Assembly (NCBI RefSeq): GCF_000149955.1
Contig: NC_030996.1
Location: forward strand, 2,147,301-2,211,300
DNA from: Fusarium oxysporum f. sp. lycopersici 4287
Lineage: Eukaryota; Ascomycota; Sordariomycetes; Hypocreales; Nectriaceae
Direction of reading: 5' to 3'
Length of the DNA stretch: 64,000 bases
The position numbers were made by a program, and so were the translations under genes. Below are positions 12,107 through 21,634 of this stretch, in pieces. Within the stretch, counting starts at the first letter, position 1. Each line of letters opens with the position of its first letter. The notes below the pieces were generated by a model. It saw only the letters and a list, made by a program, of their open reading frames with translations. It had not been told where the DNA came from and did no database searches.

Positions 12107-13456
12107 CTAGCTAAACTGCCACCAGTTAAAGTTGAACAAATAGTCAGAGGTAGTGCCTGTGAACACCAAGAAAAGATCACTCGTTCCAGTAGCACCACTA
12201 ACAGGGCACTCCACAGTCTTGTAAGTCTGCCAGTTCCCAGTAGTCGTTACCGTGCAGGTACCAACCAACCTTCCAGTCTTGCTACCAAGTCGAAGCTCAA
12301 TCTTCCCACCGCTACTGTTAGATGCAACACGAGCACTGAAGGTCTTTGCACCAGTGCTGCCAAAGTCGACCCCCTTGACCTTGATGTAGTCACCGTTGTT
12401 GATGAAGGCAACGTTGAGGCCGCCTTCACTACAGACTTCAGTCTCGATACCCTCAGACCACGCCATGGTCTCGGCCTCCTGCTTGACATATGGGTTCAAG
12501 GACTTGACCTGAGCTGGACCCTGAGTTGTCATCTTGATCTCAGGGATCAGACCGTCCGAACCATACTTGAAGCTCTCGACAGCCACGGACCTGGTATACC
12601 CGCTACCGCCAGTAAGAGCACCATTGTGGTAAAAGAAGTACGAGTTGTTCTCAAAGTCGATGATGCCAGGATGGTTAGTGAAGCTTCGACCCTCCTTATT
12701 CATCACGACACCGCGGTAAGTCCATGGTCCAGTGGCGCTGGGTCCAGTTGAATAGCGGATGTCCTCGGAACAGCAGTTGGCGGCGTAGATCATATAGTAA
12801 AGATTGCCACCTTTGTATAGCCAAGGGCCTTCTTCGAAGGTTGTGGGTCGTTGCGCGTTGTTCGGGCGGCTACCGAATCCAGCAGTTGTGAGCTGAACCT
12901 TGTTGATGCTGCCACTGTAGGAGAGCATGTCTTGGTTGAGCTTGACATAGTAGAGTCCAGGGTTGCCCCAGTACAGGTATGCCTGACCATCAGTGTCGAT
13001 ATACACAGTTGGGTCGATCTCATTATTCTCAACCAAGGGTTTACCCAGGGCATCTGTGTAGGGTCCAAGGATGTTGGTGCTAACGCCCACGCCGATAGCC
13101 ATTCCTCCCGTCTTGGCATTACGGACCGGAACGTAAAAGTAAAACTTTCCGTTTCGGGCAACGACTTGTCCAGCCCAGGCTCTGCTGTTGGCCCAGCTGA
13201 AAGTCTTCAAGCTCATGGGCACACCGTGGTGCTGCCAGTTGACCATGTCTGCTGACGAGAACAGACGCCAGTCTGTCATGTTGAAGTCGGTAGAGCCGTC
13301 GTTGTCATGGCCGGTGAAGAGGTAGACACGGCCGTTGTAGACCATTGGTGCTGGGTCTGCGGTGTAGATGTCTTGGACGATGGGATTGTCTGCTACAGCA
13401 ACGCCAGAAAAGCCCAGAAGGGTGCTGATGAGTAGCAACGGGGTAGTTAACCACAT
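12107..13456 (-). CDS. Secreted GH43 arabinofuranosidase/xylosidase with CBM6
   Basis: 449-aa secreted enzyme, single exon, predicted to release arabinose or xylose from arabinoxylan or arabinan. Signal peptide MWLTTPLLLISTLLGFSGVA from the ATG at 13456; the upstream in-frame TTG was rejected. A five-bladed GH43 domain follows (about residues 23-310). It has the general base Asp in IYTADPAPMVYNGR, the pKa-modulating Asp in NNEIDPTVYIDTDGQAYLYW and the general acid Glu in RPTTFEEGPWLYKGG. Residues about 325-449 are a carbohydrate-binding module of CBM6 type (QEAETMAWSEGIETE, GNWQTYKTVECPV, FLVFTG, FNFNWWQF). It is divergent from the second GH43 gene at 14519. Confidence 0.92.
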   Translation of the reverse strand: MWLTTPLLLISTLLGFSGVAVADNPIVQDIYTADPAPMVYNGRVYLFTGHDNDGSTDFNMTDWRLFSSADMVNWQHHGVPMSLKTFSWANSRAWAGQVVARNGKFYFYVPVRNAKTGGMAIGVGVSTNILGPYTDALGKPLVENNEIDPTVYIDTDGQAYLYWGNPGLYYVKLNQDMLSYSGSINKVQLTTAGFGSRPNNAQRPTTFEEGPWLYKGGNLYYMIYAANCCSEDIRYSTGPSATGPWTYRGVVMNKEGRSFTNHPGIIDFENNSYFFYHNGALTGGSGYTRSVAVESFKYGSDGLIPEIKMTTQGPAQVKSLNPYVKQEAETMAWSEGIETEVCSEGGLNVAFINNGDYIKVKGVDFGSTGAKTFSARVASNSSGGKIELRLGSKTGRLVGTCTVTTTGNWQTYKTVECPVSGATGTSDLFLVFTGTTSDYLFNFNWWQFS

Positions 13457-14518
13457 CTTGAAGATGTCTCTCGAAATAGCCGATGTCGTAAACCAATTTC
13501 TTGCCAACTGAGGCTCCTGTGGAATAGTGATTCTATGATGGAACTGTTACAAGCCGCTCGAGGTCGTCGTTAAATATCTGATTGATATGCGGACATGCAG
13601 ATCTCAGTACCCACGTATAAGGAAGGTAGCAATTTAACTTCGTTTAAGTCAACTCAACTTCGTTTAAAGACTGATTAGGGTAGACTGAGTCGTGATAAGC
13701 GAGCGAGTATCGTATTCACACAAATAGGCTAGGACTTCTTCGTAAGATAGCCATAAACAATTTGCGCGCATAACTAGTATGCATACATGAAGCCATATAT
13801 AATACCGACCCTGAAGCTTCTATTTGCGCGCATCGTTAGACTACAGCTGTTTAAGGAAGAAGAACCTGGATAATCGGAACAAGGCGAATCATTTACTCGA
13901 AACAGACAGCATATCGGCGGAGACTCAATTGATTGGCACGGATACGAGAAGACACTTTGGGCCATGTTTCAGTCAAGGGCGAGATGAAGAGAAATCATCT
14001 GGTGTATCCTTGCTTCATCTGGGGTAACGGAAGAGGCATTCCGTCTTTCAGAAAGGGACATGATGACATCTATCAAATGCCGAATGCTGCAAGCCAATCT
14101 TCCGTTAAGCGATCCATATAAAACACGCCTAAATTAGCCTAATAGGTCAACGGAGCCACTGTTATCCCTAGTCAAGGCCTTCAGCTCCCCTTAATTATCG
14201 GCAAAGTGACGAATAAATGAAGCATCTGCTGATTCGTTTAACCTCGTTTGTTTCAGCCTGAAGTTGCGCATCGTGCATAATGCGGGGTCAACCCTGTAAT
14301 AAACACCGGCGCGCTGCTACTCGTGGCTCTAGAGGCGATTATATTTCCGTGAGAAGTCTAAGTAGTCTGGACGCTGATCCCTGTTCAGCTAAAGCGCGCC
14401 AATCGTTTCATATCAAAACTCCAAATTGGAATGTCTCTCGTTTTCTTATAAGTTAGTGTGAGAATTACCGTAAATGGGTTCTGTTCGACAACGCTCTTTA
14501 GTTCTTCACGGCTCCAAA
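13457..14518. promoter_or_regulatory. Divergent GH43/GH43 promoter with XlnR-like motifs
   Basis: About 1.06 kb between two outward-facing hemicellulase genes. GGCTAA is present at 14134-14139 (minus strand) and GGCTAG at 13727-13732. These match the GGCTAR consensus of the fungal xylanase regulator XlnR/Xlr1. A 12-bp direct repeat, AACTTCGTTTAA, occurs at 13636-13647 and 13655-13666. Short motifs occur by chance, so regulation by XlnR is only suggested. Confidence 0.35.
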
Positions 14519-16205
14519 ATGCGTGCTATTCTTGGCCTCCTCTTTTCGGTCGCTGCCGCCATGGCAGAAAAGTTCACGAACCCTGTTATCTGGGAAGATC
14601 TCTCCGACGTGGAAGTCACTCGAGCTGGAGATGCCTACTTCATGACCGCTTCAACATTCCATTACTCCCCTGGCGCTCCAGTTCTTCGATCATACGATCT
14701 CGTAAACTGGGAGCACATCGGCCATTCCGTCCCTGTTCTCNNNNNNNNNNNNNNNNNNNNNNNNNNNNNNNNNNNNNNNNNNNNNNNNNNNNNNNNNNNN
14801 NNNNNNNNNNNNNNNNNNNNNNNNNNNNNNNNNNNNNNNNNNNNNNNNNNNNNNNNNNNNNNNNNNNNNNNNNNNNNNNNNNNNNNNNNNNNNNNNNNNN
14901 NNNNNNNNNNNNNNNNNNNNNNNNNNNNNNNNNNNNNNNNNNNNNNNNNNNNNNNNNNNNNNNNNNNNNNNNNNNNNNNNNNNNNNNNNNNNNNNNNNNN
15001 NNNNNNNNNNNNNNNNNNNNNNNNNNNNNNNNNNNNNNNNNNNNNNNNNNNNNNNNNNNNNNNNNNNNNNNNNNNNNNNNNNNNNNNNNNNNNNNNNNNN
15101 NNNNNNNNNNNNNNNNNNNNNNNNNNNNNNNNNNNNNNNNNNNNNNNNNNNNNNNNNNNNNNNNNNNNNNNNNNNNNNNNNNNNNNNNNNNNNNNNNNNN
15201 NNNNNNNNNNNNNNNNNNNNNNNNNNNNNNNNNNNNNNNNNNNNNNNNNNNNNNNNNNNNNNNNNNNNNNNNNNNNNNNNNNNNNNNNNNNNNNNNNNNN
15301 NNNNNNNNNNNNNNNNNNNNNNNNNNNNNNNNNNNNNNNNNNNNNNNNNNNNNNNNNNNNNNNNNNNNNNNNNNNNNNNNNNNNNNNNNNNNNNNNNNNN
15401 NNNNNNNNNNNNNNNNNNNNNNNNNNNNNNNNNNNNNNNNNNNNNNNNNNNNNNNNNNNNNNNNNNNNNNNNNNNNCGAAGAGCACCAGCCTTGGCTCCT
15501 ATCACTTGGGGCAGCGATGGCTTCCCCAAGATCACTCTCGTCAATGGCCAATGGGGCGACTATGACTACCCACTTCCCAAGCGCACCGTTCCCAGCCCTA
15601 TTGGCACTGATACCTTCCCTGGTCCCAACCTCCGAGCAGATTGGGAGTGGAACCATAACCCCGATACCAAGAGCTTTACTGTCAACAATGGCTTGACCTT
15701 GAAGACCGTTACTGTTACTAAGGACCTTTACCAAGCTCGCAACACCCTCACCCACCGAATCCGCGGCCCTCAAGGAACTGGCACAGTCCTCATCGACTTC
15801 TCCAAGATGGCCGATGGTGATCGTACTGGTCTTGCCGTTCTTCGCGACTCATCAGCTTGGATTGGCATAGAGCGCGAAGGAAGCAACTTCAACCTCGTTT
15901 TCAACACAGGCCTCAGCATGAACACCGACTGGACCACCAAGTCCACAGGAAGTGTTTCAGCCCGACAAAACAACGTTTCTTTCCGCAAGGTGTATCTTCG
16001 TGTCACCGCTGATATCCGCCCTGGTGCTGCTGGATCTGCTGTGTTCAGTTATAGCACTGACGGTAACAGCTTTACCAACTTTGGGTCTACAGTATCGCTT
16101 GGTAATGATTGGCAGTTCTTCCCTGGACATCGTTATGGTATTCTTAATTATGCTACAAAGAGTCTTGGCGGATATGTACTTATTTCGCGATTCGACAATA
16201 AATAA
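14519..16205 (+). CDS. Secreted GH43 beta-xylosidase/arabinofuranosidase, interrupted by gap
   Basis: N-terminal part: signal peptide (MRAILGLLFSVAAAMA) and the start of a GH43 catalytic domain (FTNPVIWEDLSDVEVTRAGD with the likely general-base Asp, then TFHYSPGAPVLRSYDLVNWE). The 736-bp gap 14741-15476 hides about 245 residues, including the general acid. After the gap, PALAPITWGSDGFPKITLV joins a C-terminal concanavalin-like beta-sandwich domain common in fungal GH43 xylosidases (GTVLIDFSKMADGDRTGLAV, HRYGILNYATKSLGGYV), stop at 16203. Frames on the two sides differ by one base across the stated gap, so the gap length is an estimate or an intron lies inside. An alternative start lies 15 codons upstream at 14474. 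Confidence 0.85.
14741..15476. other. Assembly gap (736 N)
   Basis: A run of undetermined bases inside the GH43 gene. All ORFs listed across it are artefacts of the Ns. The size roughly equals the missing catalytic-domain segment, but it is not a multiple of three relative to the flanking frames. Confidence 0.99.
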
Positions 16206-16769
16206 TCGCCGTATTTAAGTTTCATCGTATATAGTCTCCAGGTATATATAGGGAGAAGAGTAAATATTGATCGACGAATTCCAGTCTAACTTTGCTCAAT
16301 TCCTGACGATGAACATCAGGCAATAGTAGGCATTCTAGGCAAGAGACGGTAATATCTCTATATGAGATACCAAGTATAGAGACCCTATAGTTTTTATACG
16401 ACTATTGAATATTCCCTTATATCGTCCTTTGTATTACTCTTTAATTCCGGCTCCTTTAGATGTTACAGACTTGCCTACTTTAACACTCTTGTTAACAACA
16501 CCACCGCACCACTTCTTAAAAGCTGGCAACACAAGATGGAGGCTCCCATTTGGCCAAGAGTGAACATCCTTGAACTCATTAACTGGTTTGGTTTAGCCTT
16601 ACAGGTGATTATGTGATGCCTCAGGAAGTTCAACATGCCTGAGTACCTTGGAAGTGAAACGCTGACAACCTGGGGATAGCTCACGAAAGTCATTGGCGCT
16701 GCTGCAAGAAAGCATCTCGCCAAGAACATGTTCGTGGTGTGGCATTGCACCAGCCCTTTGACCACTGTC
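16206..16769. other. Intergenic, no gene recognised
   Basis: AT-rich after 16330. It holds the 3' flank of the GH43 gene and the flank of the AAA pseudogene that ends near 16770. No supported gene. Confidence 0.4.
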
Positions 16770-19260
16770 TGAAACGATTCCTAATTCCGTATTTCAGTGA
16801 ATTATCTCTGTGCCTAAGACTCTTGATCCTCTCTTCCGGAATTCCTAGTACGTCGTCAAGGTAATATATACCAAAAGGTGCAGATTCACTCTTTGCTATT
16901 ATCCGTGCAGCCTTAATAGCACTTTTATTCTGCCTCCCATTAACCTCCCAATTCGAGAGAGTCTAAATCTAAGTTGTTAATGTCTGTAGAGGCTTTGTGG
17001 AATCTAGCTATGAAATTCACCAAATTTGCCCTTCGAGAATCTTTCTAAAGATTGTTGTTATTTTAGGATGATGTCAATACGAGATTCGGATTACCGGGTC
17101 AATATCCCCGCATCTATTAGCTGTAAGAATAAGGGTGTCTGTATAATACTCTAGTGTTGTTAAGAAAAACTAGTGCAATATATTAATAATATATAAATTA
17201 GTTTTAGTTTTTATAACTTACTTGATACTAATTCGTTTTGGGCAAACCTGTCACTAGATCGCTTCTCTAGCAACACAGTTGCTTCGTCTATAGATAAGAC
17301 AGCATTCCAGTGTGACCATCCATTAAAAGCTTCTTTCAAAGATGATTTGACTGTGTCAGCTGAACGGCCAAGATCACCAGCATTGACTCTGTACAATGGT
17401 CTTTTGAGTTCTTCGACCACTATAATAATAATTCGATTTTGAATAAAGCAGATATAGACAGACGTACCGGATTCAGCTGTGAGAGTCTTGCCCACTCCAG
17501 GGGGACCCGCAAGAAGGAGAATTAGCCCCTTTCCTAAGTTTAAATGCATCAGTAATCAGGCTGACTGCTTAGGTACTTAGTGAATCAAAAAGTAATAGTG
17601 TGTGGACGACATGCGCAGGAAACGGAAAAGTGGGAAGGTAGGAACGGCTACCAGTTACCTTTGTCTTCTATGAAGTCATCGAACTTACCATCCTCATGGT
17701 GTCCCTGGTCTTGAACTAGAGCAAGAGGCAGTCACTTTTCTTGCTCTTGGATGACAAGGTTACCCAGAAGCTTCTCGTTCCACATCACGGGAGAAATGTT
17801 ACTGATGTCGAGCTTATACCACGTCTTGGACTTCAAAGCAAACCGCCTTACATATGGGATCGCTATGATATACTCCTCTTCAGTCAAAAAGGTTGATTGT
17901 TGGGTACTGGAGTAGTCATTGCTGACGACGCTGAGAGTCTGGCCCTTCCAATCCCTCCTCGCCGTTGAGATCGCTCAATTGCGGAACGTATTTTTACTGG
18001 AATTTATAAAAGGCATATGCATCGACGATGATACGCTCCGATAGGTGAGCCTAGTAGGAAATAAGTTTAGCTTTTATAGAGTGCCAAATACCGACCATTT
18101 TCCGCCCCTCTTGTTTGAAATGAAGAACGCCAGTGTAGACTTTGACGTGCTGGCTGCACAGACGATGAAACATCCTTCCTCTCCCAACAAGAAGTTGCTT
18201 GATCTGGTCTCGATCCGAGTCAGCATCTAGGGGAAATACTGGAAGGTCAGTGATCTTGCGAAACCCTTGGAAAGCCCTAATCTCCCATGTTTTCTCTCTG
18301 TACCCGAAGCGAGTTCCATCCCAATTCACCATACGAACTTTCAGGTCACATGATTTGCTGCCCCAGAATTCGCCGATCGAGGCAGCTAGAAAGACTCCAG
18401 CCCAGAGCAATCCAATTCGGTATCTCGCGACGAGCTCACCGGGCACGACCGCCACTAACAGATCGTCAAATTCGATGTATTTTGTTCGCTGATAATCTCG
18501 TAAAACTCTAAATGGTTCTTTCAGCCCTCTTTCTAAATGATGTCTCAAAATGCGAAATAGATCCTTCGTTCCTTCACTGGAAGCTTTCTCTGCTTGCAGA
18601 AAACGGTCCCAGCGATGCAGAAATGGTAAGAATGGAGGACTAGTTGATAGGACTGGAGCCTCGGTGTAAACATCTGGATAGTTCGAGAGTACGTCTGTGA
18701 GACCTTTCTTAAGCGCAGGATTTTTGATATCGATTGAACTCGTCCGGGGAGACTCCTCATGGTAGTCAAGTATGGCGAATGTGCTTGCCTTATCTTGACT
18801 CTGGCCTTCTCCCAGCTTCTGGCTAATACCTCTAGAAATAGGAACCTTGGTTGTATAAAGTCTTTTGCCTGAACCTGAATAGTGTTTGGTAGCATGAATA
18901 TGTCTTATCTCTGCTATCCAGCCTATGTAGGAATCCACGGGGCAGTCTTCTCCCTCATTCTCGTTTGTCTGTTGGAGGTGATTAAATTGACTTGTTTTTG
19001 CAGCGACAGACCTTTGAGAACATTGGAGGACAGTTTCATCGAACTTGGTACGAACTTCATCCTCCTCGCTTTCTTCTGGTCGAATTGTTTTTGCTGTAAA
19101 TTCTTCACTACCTAAAATTCCTTCATTATTGTGGACAAATTATTTACCTTTATTTCAGAAATATTACCAATTGTTATACGGACTGTAAGAAGTAACACGC
19201 TAAGAGAGTTAGAGGTCGTATCCATGATCTTATTGAGCATGGTTAGGCGGAACGATTCTC
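16770..19260 (-). pseudogene. AAA+ ATPase with DUF7025-like N-terminal domain, decayed
   Basis: Relic of a fungal AAA ATPase read on the minus strand. The N-terminal half (about 18938-18050) is still open and has the family's features: KRLYTTKVPISRGI, FLPFLHRWDRFLQAE, DYQRTKYIEFDDLLVAVVPG and ITDLPVFPLDAD. Then come a frameshift near 17960 and an in-frame TGA at 17732-17734. The AAA module keeps Walker A (AGPPGVGKTLTAES, near 17490), RPLYRVNAGDLG and Walker B (AVLSIDEATVLLEKR). After about 17215 it breaks down, but NGRQNKSAIKAARIIAKSES (near 16900) still marks the end of the ATPase domain. Many stops lie between. C-to-T type changes in AT-rich DNA fit RIP. Confidence 0.75.
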
Positions 19261-20155
19261 CGAGCTATCATGCAAACATGACTGTGCGATTATACGCGCT
19301 TACTTCAATGGGCTATTCCCTCTCTCGATATGACTTCATGCCTGAACTAGATACACACATGTACTAAGACCGAGATGCGCGCATAGCTCCGTGCAATCTT
19401 CTCTACAACCCCGCCACAGGACGTATTACGTCGCTTCTTGATAAATACTTCTCTAGTATTCATCATCCAGCACCCAGCCAAAGAGTTCTTCTGCTCCTTC
19501 GGTACCGACGGCCGCCATGTCGAGCCTTGGTTAGAGAGAAATGTCCAAATCTAGTAGCTGAGCGTCATTCTCGATATGTTTCTAGGGTATCGACAGTGAT
19601 TGGGCACTGGTCAGCAAAGCAAAAGACGATCCAAGAATTCTGTGTCATATTTTACGGCTAAAATTCCATACTAAGTTCTTTGCCATAATTGTCATCAAGT
19701 CTCAAGCAGCTGGAAACCCCAGGTAGTACAACCATAGAAGCAGAATCTGTCTCAGATCATAAGAGTTATACAAAGCATAAATAGCACTTTCCGATAAAAG
19801 AAGCCTTGTAGTATTGAATCATATTCATTGAAACCCTAGTGACTGTTTCAAGAAGTAACTTCAAACATGGGGGGCATACCAGTAGGAGAGAAAGAAAAAT
19901 GTCGAGGCGATAAACCCAAGATGTCGTTCGCATAGTAGTACACTAAGCTAAACTAATACTTCTATAAGTGCGCCCAACTTGGTGTTATGACAACTCCTGC
20001 CAGCAGAGCATAGTTTCCCAATGTGAAGGCTTGACTGCTTGATCGCCCATTGGAGATAAAGGCATTCTCCGTCACACCCTGTGCTCATACCATTCTTGCA
20101 AGAACAAGATGGGGCGAGTACTTAAAGGAGGATGCTAGATAAATCCTCTTCACAA
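19261..20155. other. Intergenic, no gene recognised
   Basis: About 0.9 kb. A plus-strand stretch near 19450-19540 reads as a short coding-like segment (IIQHPAKEFFCSFGTDGRHV) but is too short to assign. The rest shows no structure. Confidence 0.35.
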
Positions 20156-20614
20156 CTAGGCTATCTGGGTAGTGTAGCACTGCATGGACTTGTAGCCCTT
20201 GCCCCAATTACTATTAAGCAAAGTTAGTACTTATGAGATTACAAAAAAAAAAAAAAAAAAAAAAAAACAAAGGGAATACTACCTAACACAAGCGGAGCCG
20301 GATCCTGATAGAGCAACTGTCCGGACAGAGTTCCCTTTACAGTTATCCTGCTCAAACATGTAGCAGGTGCAAGCAACACCCCTACCACCGCAGCTAACAA
20401 TGTTTGCGCTGTTTGTGTTGCTGTAGCTGTATCCATAACATTTGTTTGAAGTACCAGGCCAAATCGATACAGCGTAATCTGTGCAGCCGCCATCCTTGTA
20501 GTACTGAACCTTAAGGTCGACTGCCCGGGCATTAAGTGCTTTCGATTCGCTGTTGATAGTTGGTGTAGCCTGTACGGCAGTAAAAGCAAGGAACACGGTG
20601 TAAAGGCCCTTCAT
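20156..20614 (-). CDS. Small secreted cysteine-rich protein (second paralogue)
   Basis: 128-aa secreted protein in two exons (20614-20283 and 20210-20156). The intron 20282-20211 has GTAGTA...AATAG borders and contains a 25-nt poly-T run on the coding strand. Reading through without splicing would stop at the intron start; splicing adds a tail with KSMQCYTTQIA and an eighth cysteine. The signal peptide is MKGLYTVFLAFTAVQA from the ATG at 20614; the upstream methionine in the same frame would put 34 odd residues before it. Mature region: VQYYKDGGC, GTSNKCYGYSY, VSCGGRGVACTCY, DNC, TVALSGSGSAC. It is clearly related to the protein at 4261-4616. Function unknown; an extracellular effector-like role is possible. 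Confidence 0.75.
20243..20267. repeat. Poly-A tract (25 A)
   Basis: Homopolymer on the plus strand; it lies within the intron of the secreted-protein gene, where it reads as poly-T. Its length may vary between strains or be mis-sequenced. Confidence 0.9.
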
Positions 20615-21634
20615 CGTGGAAGATCCAGTTTTATTATAGTTTGTATAAAGATTGGCAAATTGATTTGTTGTCGATGGGATGTTTGTTAAAACAGAGGTAA
20701 TCTTCACTTTTACCATAGAGCTTCTAGCTAGTATTTATAGGTTGTTAAAACCCTTACTTTACTTTTAATTCTCGTATAGAGGAATTAAATCTTATATTTT
20801 AAAATGCAAAGCTAGATTGTTTAGTATTAGTTTGAACAAGGATGCTCTATACAAATGTGTGTTACTAACCTTAGTAATGTATATTACCGACCTTAGTAAT
20901 TCATGAGGTAAGGATTATTAGCCCTCATACCAGATTCTTTCTGTTATGTCGGCCGCAGAGGTGGAGAAAGAACCATTACCCATCCCTGACACAGGCTTGA
21001 TATCACCTGTTGGGGATTTTTTACTCCACCTTTGCGGCCGACCTGAAGCAGAAAACAGCATGGTGGATATCTTAAATTAGGATTTTGTTAACCGACAGTT
21101 GGTAGAAAAATAAGTAATAGAGTAGTAATTAATTACTTAGGAGTTTTTCTATAATTTATATATATATTAATAAGGGAAAGATTTTTAATATATGGTTTAA
21201 TGGAATATGTTTCTGTAACTTAAGTTTCTTATTTATATAGCGATTTACTAATTATATAATAGTTCTATTATTAATAATTTATAAGTTTCTTTTAACAGGA
21301 ATATGTTCAAGCTATTTTGTTATAAAATCTTAAAAATAGAGATTTAAAGCTAGTTAATTATATTTAAGTAAGGCAATAATAATGTCAATATGATAGCCCT
21401 AGCTAATACCTATAAGTAAATTATAGTAAAAATTAAGTTATCGGAACTGAATGATATATTTTTTATTATCCAGGTTCTCCTTTAGCTAAAATACACTGGA
21501 GAAAGGTTAACCACATATATTTTATAATGTAATCTTATAATAGGATGCAAATACCGCGTAGTCTGCACGCAAGATCTCTCTTTTGAATCAACAATGATCT
21601 ATATCTGTGCTAGACCTGTGGCTCCCAGTGAGTG
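20615..21634. other. AT-rich block, probably RIP-affected
   Basis: Strongly AT-rich from 20740 to 21540 with no supported gene. It resembles old repeat DNA mutated by RIP. It contains the foldback element at 20948-21042 as a GC-richer island. Confidence 0.5.
20948..21042. mobile_element. 95-bp foldback/MITE-like element
   Basis: GTCGGCCGCAGAGGTGGAG (20948-20966) and CTCCACCTTTGCGGCCGAC (21024-21042) are inverted repeats of 19 bp with one mismatch, around a 57-bp centre. This fits a miniature inverted-repeat element or a hairpin-forming site. No target-site duplication is apparent, so mobility is inference. A related core (CCACCTCTGCGGC) occurs near 55970 in a promoter. Confidence 0.45.

Noticed and set aside
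14458..15773. Long ORFs running through the N block
   Set aside because: Artefacts of undetermined bases.
19440..19545. Plus-strand stretch resembling the FIH-T-KDF region of an NLR
   Set aside because: Only about 30 residues, with stops soon after; too short to distinguish from chance.
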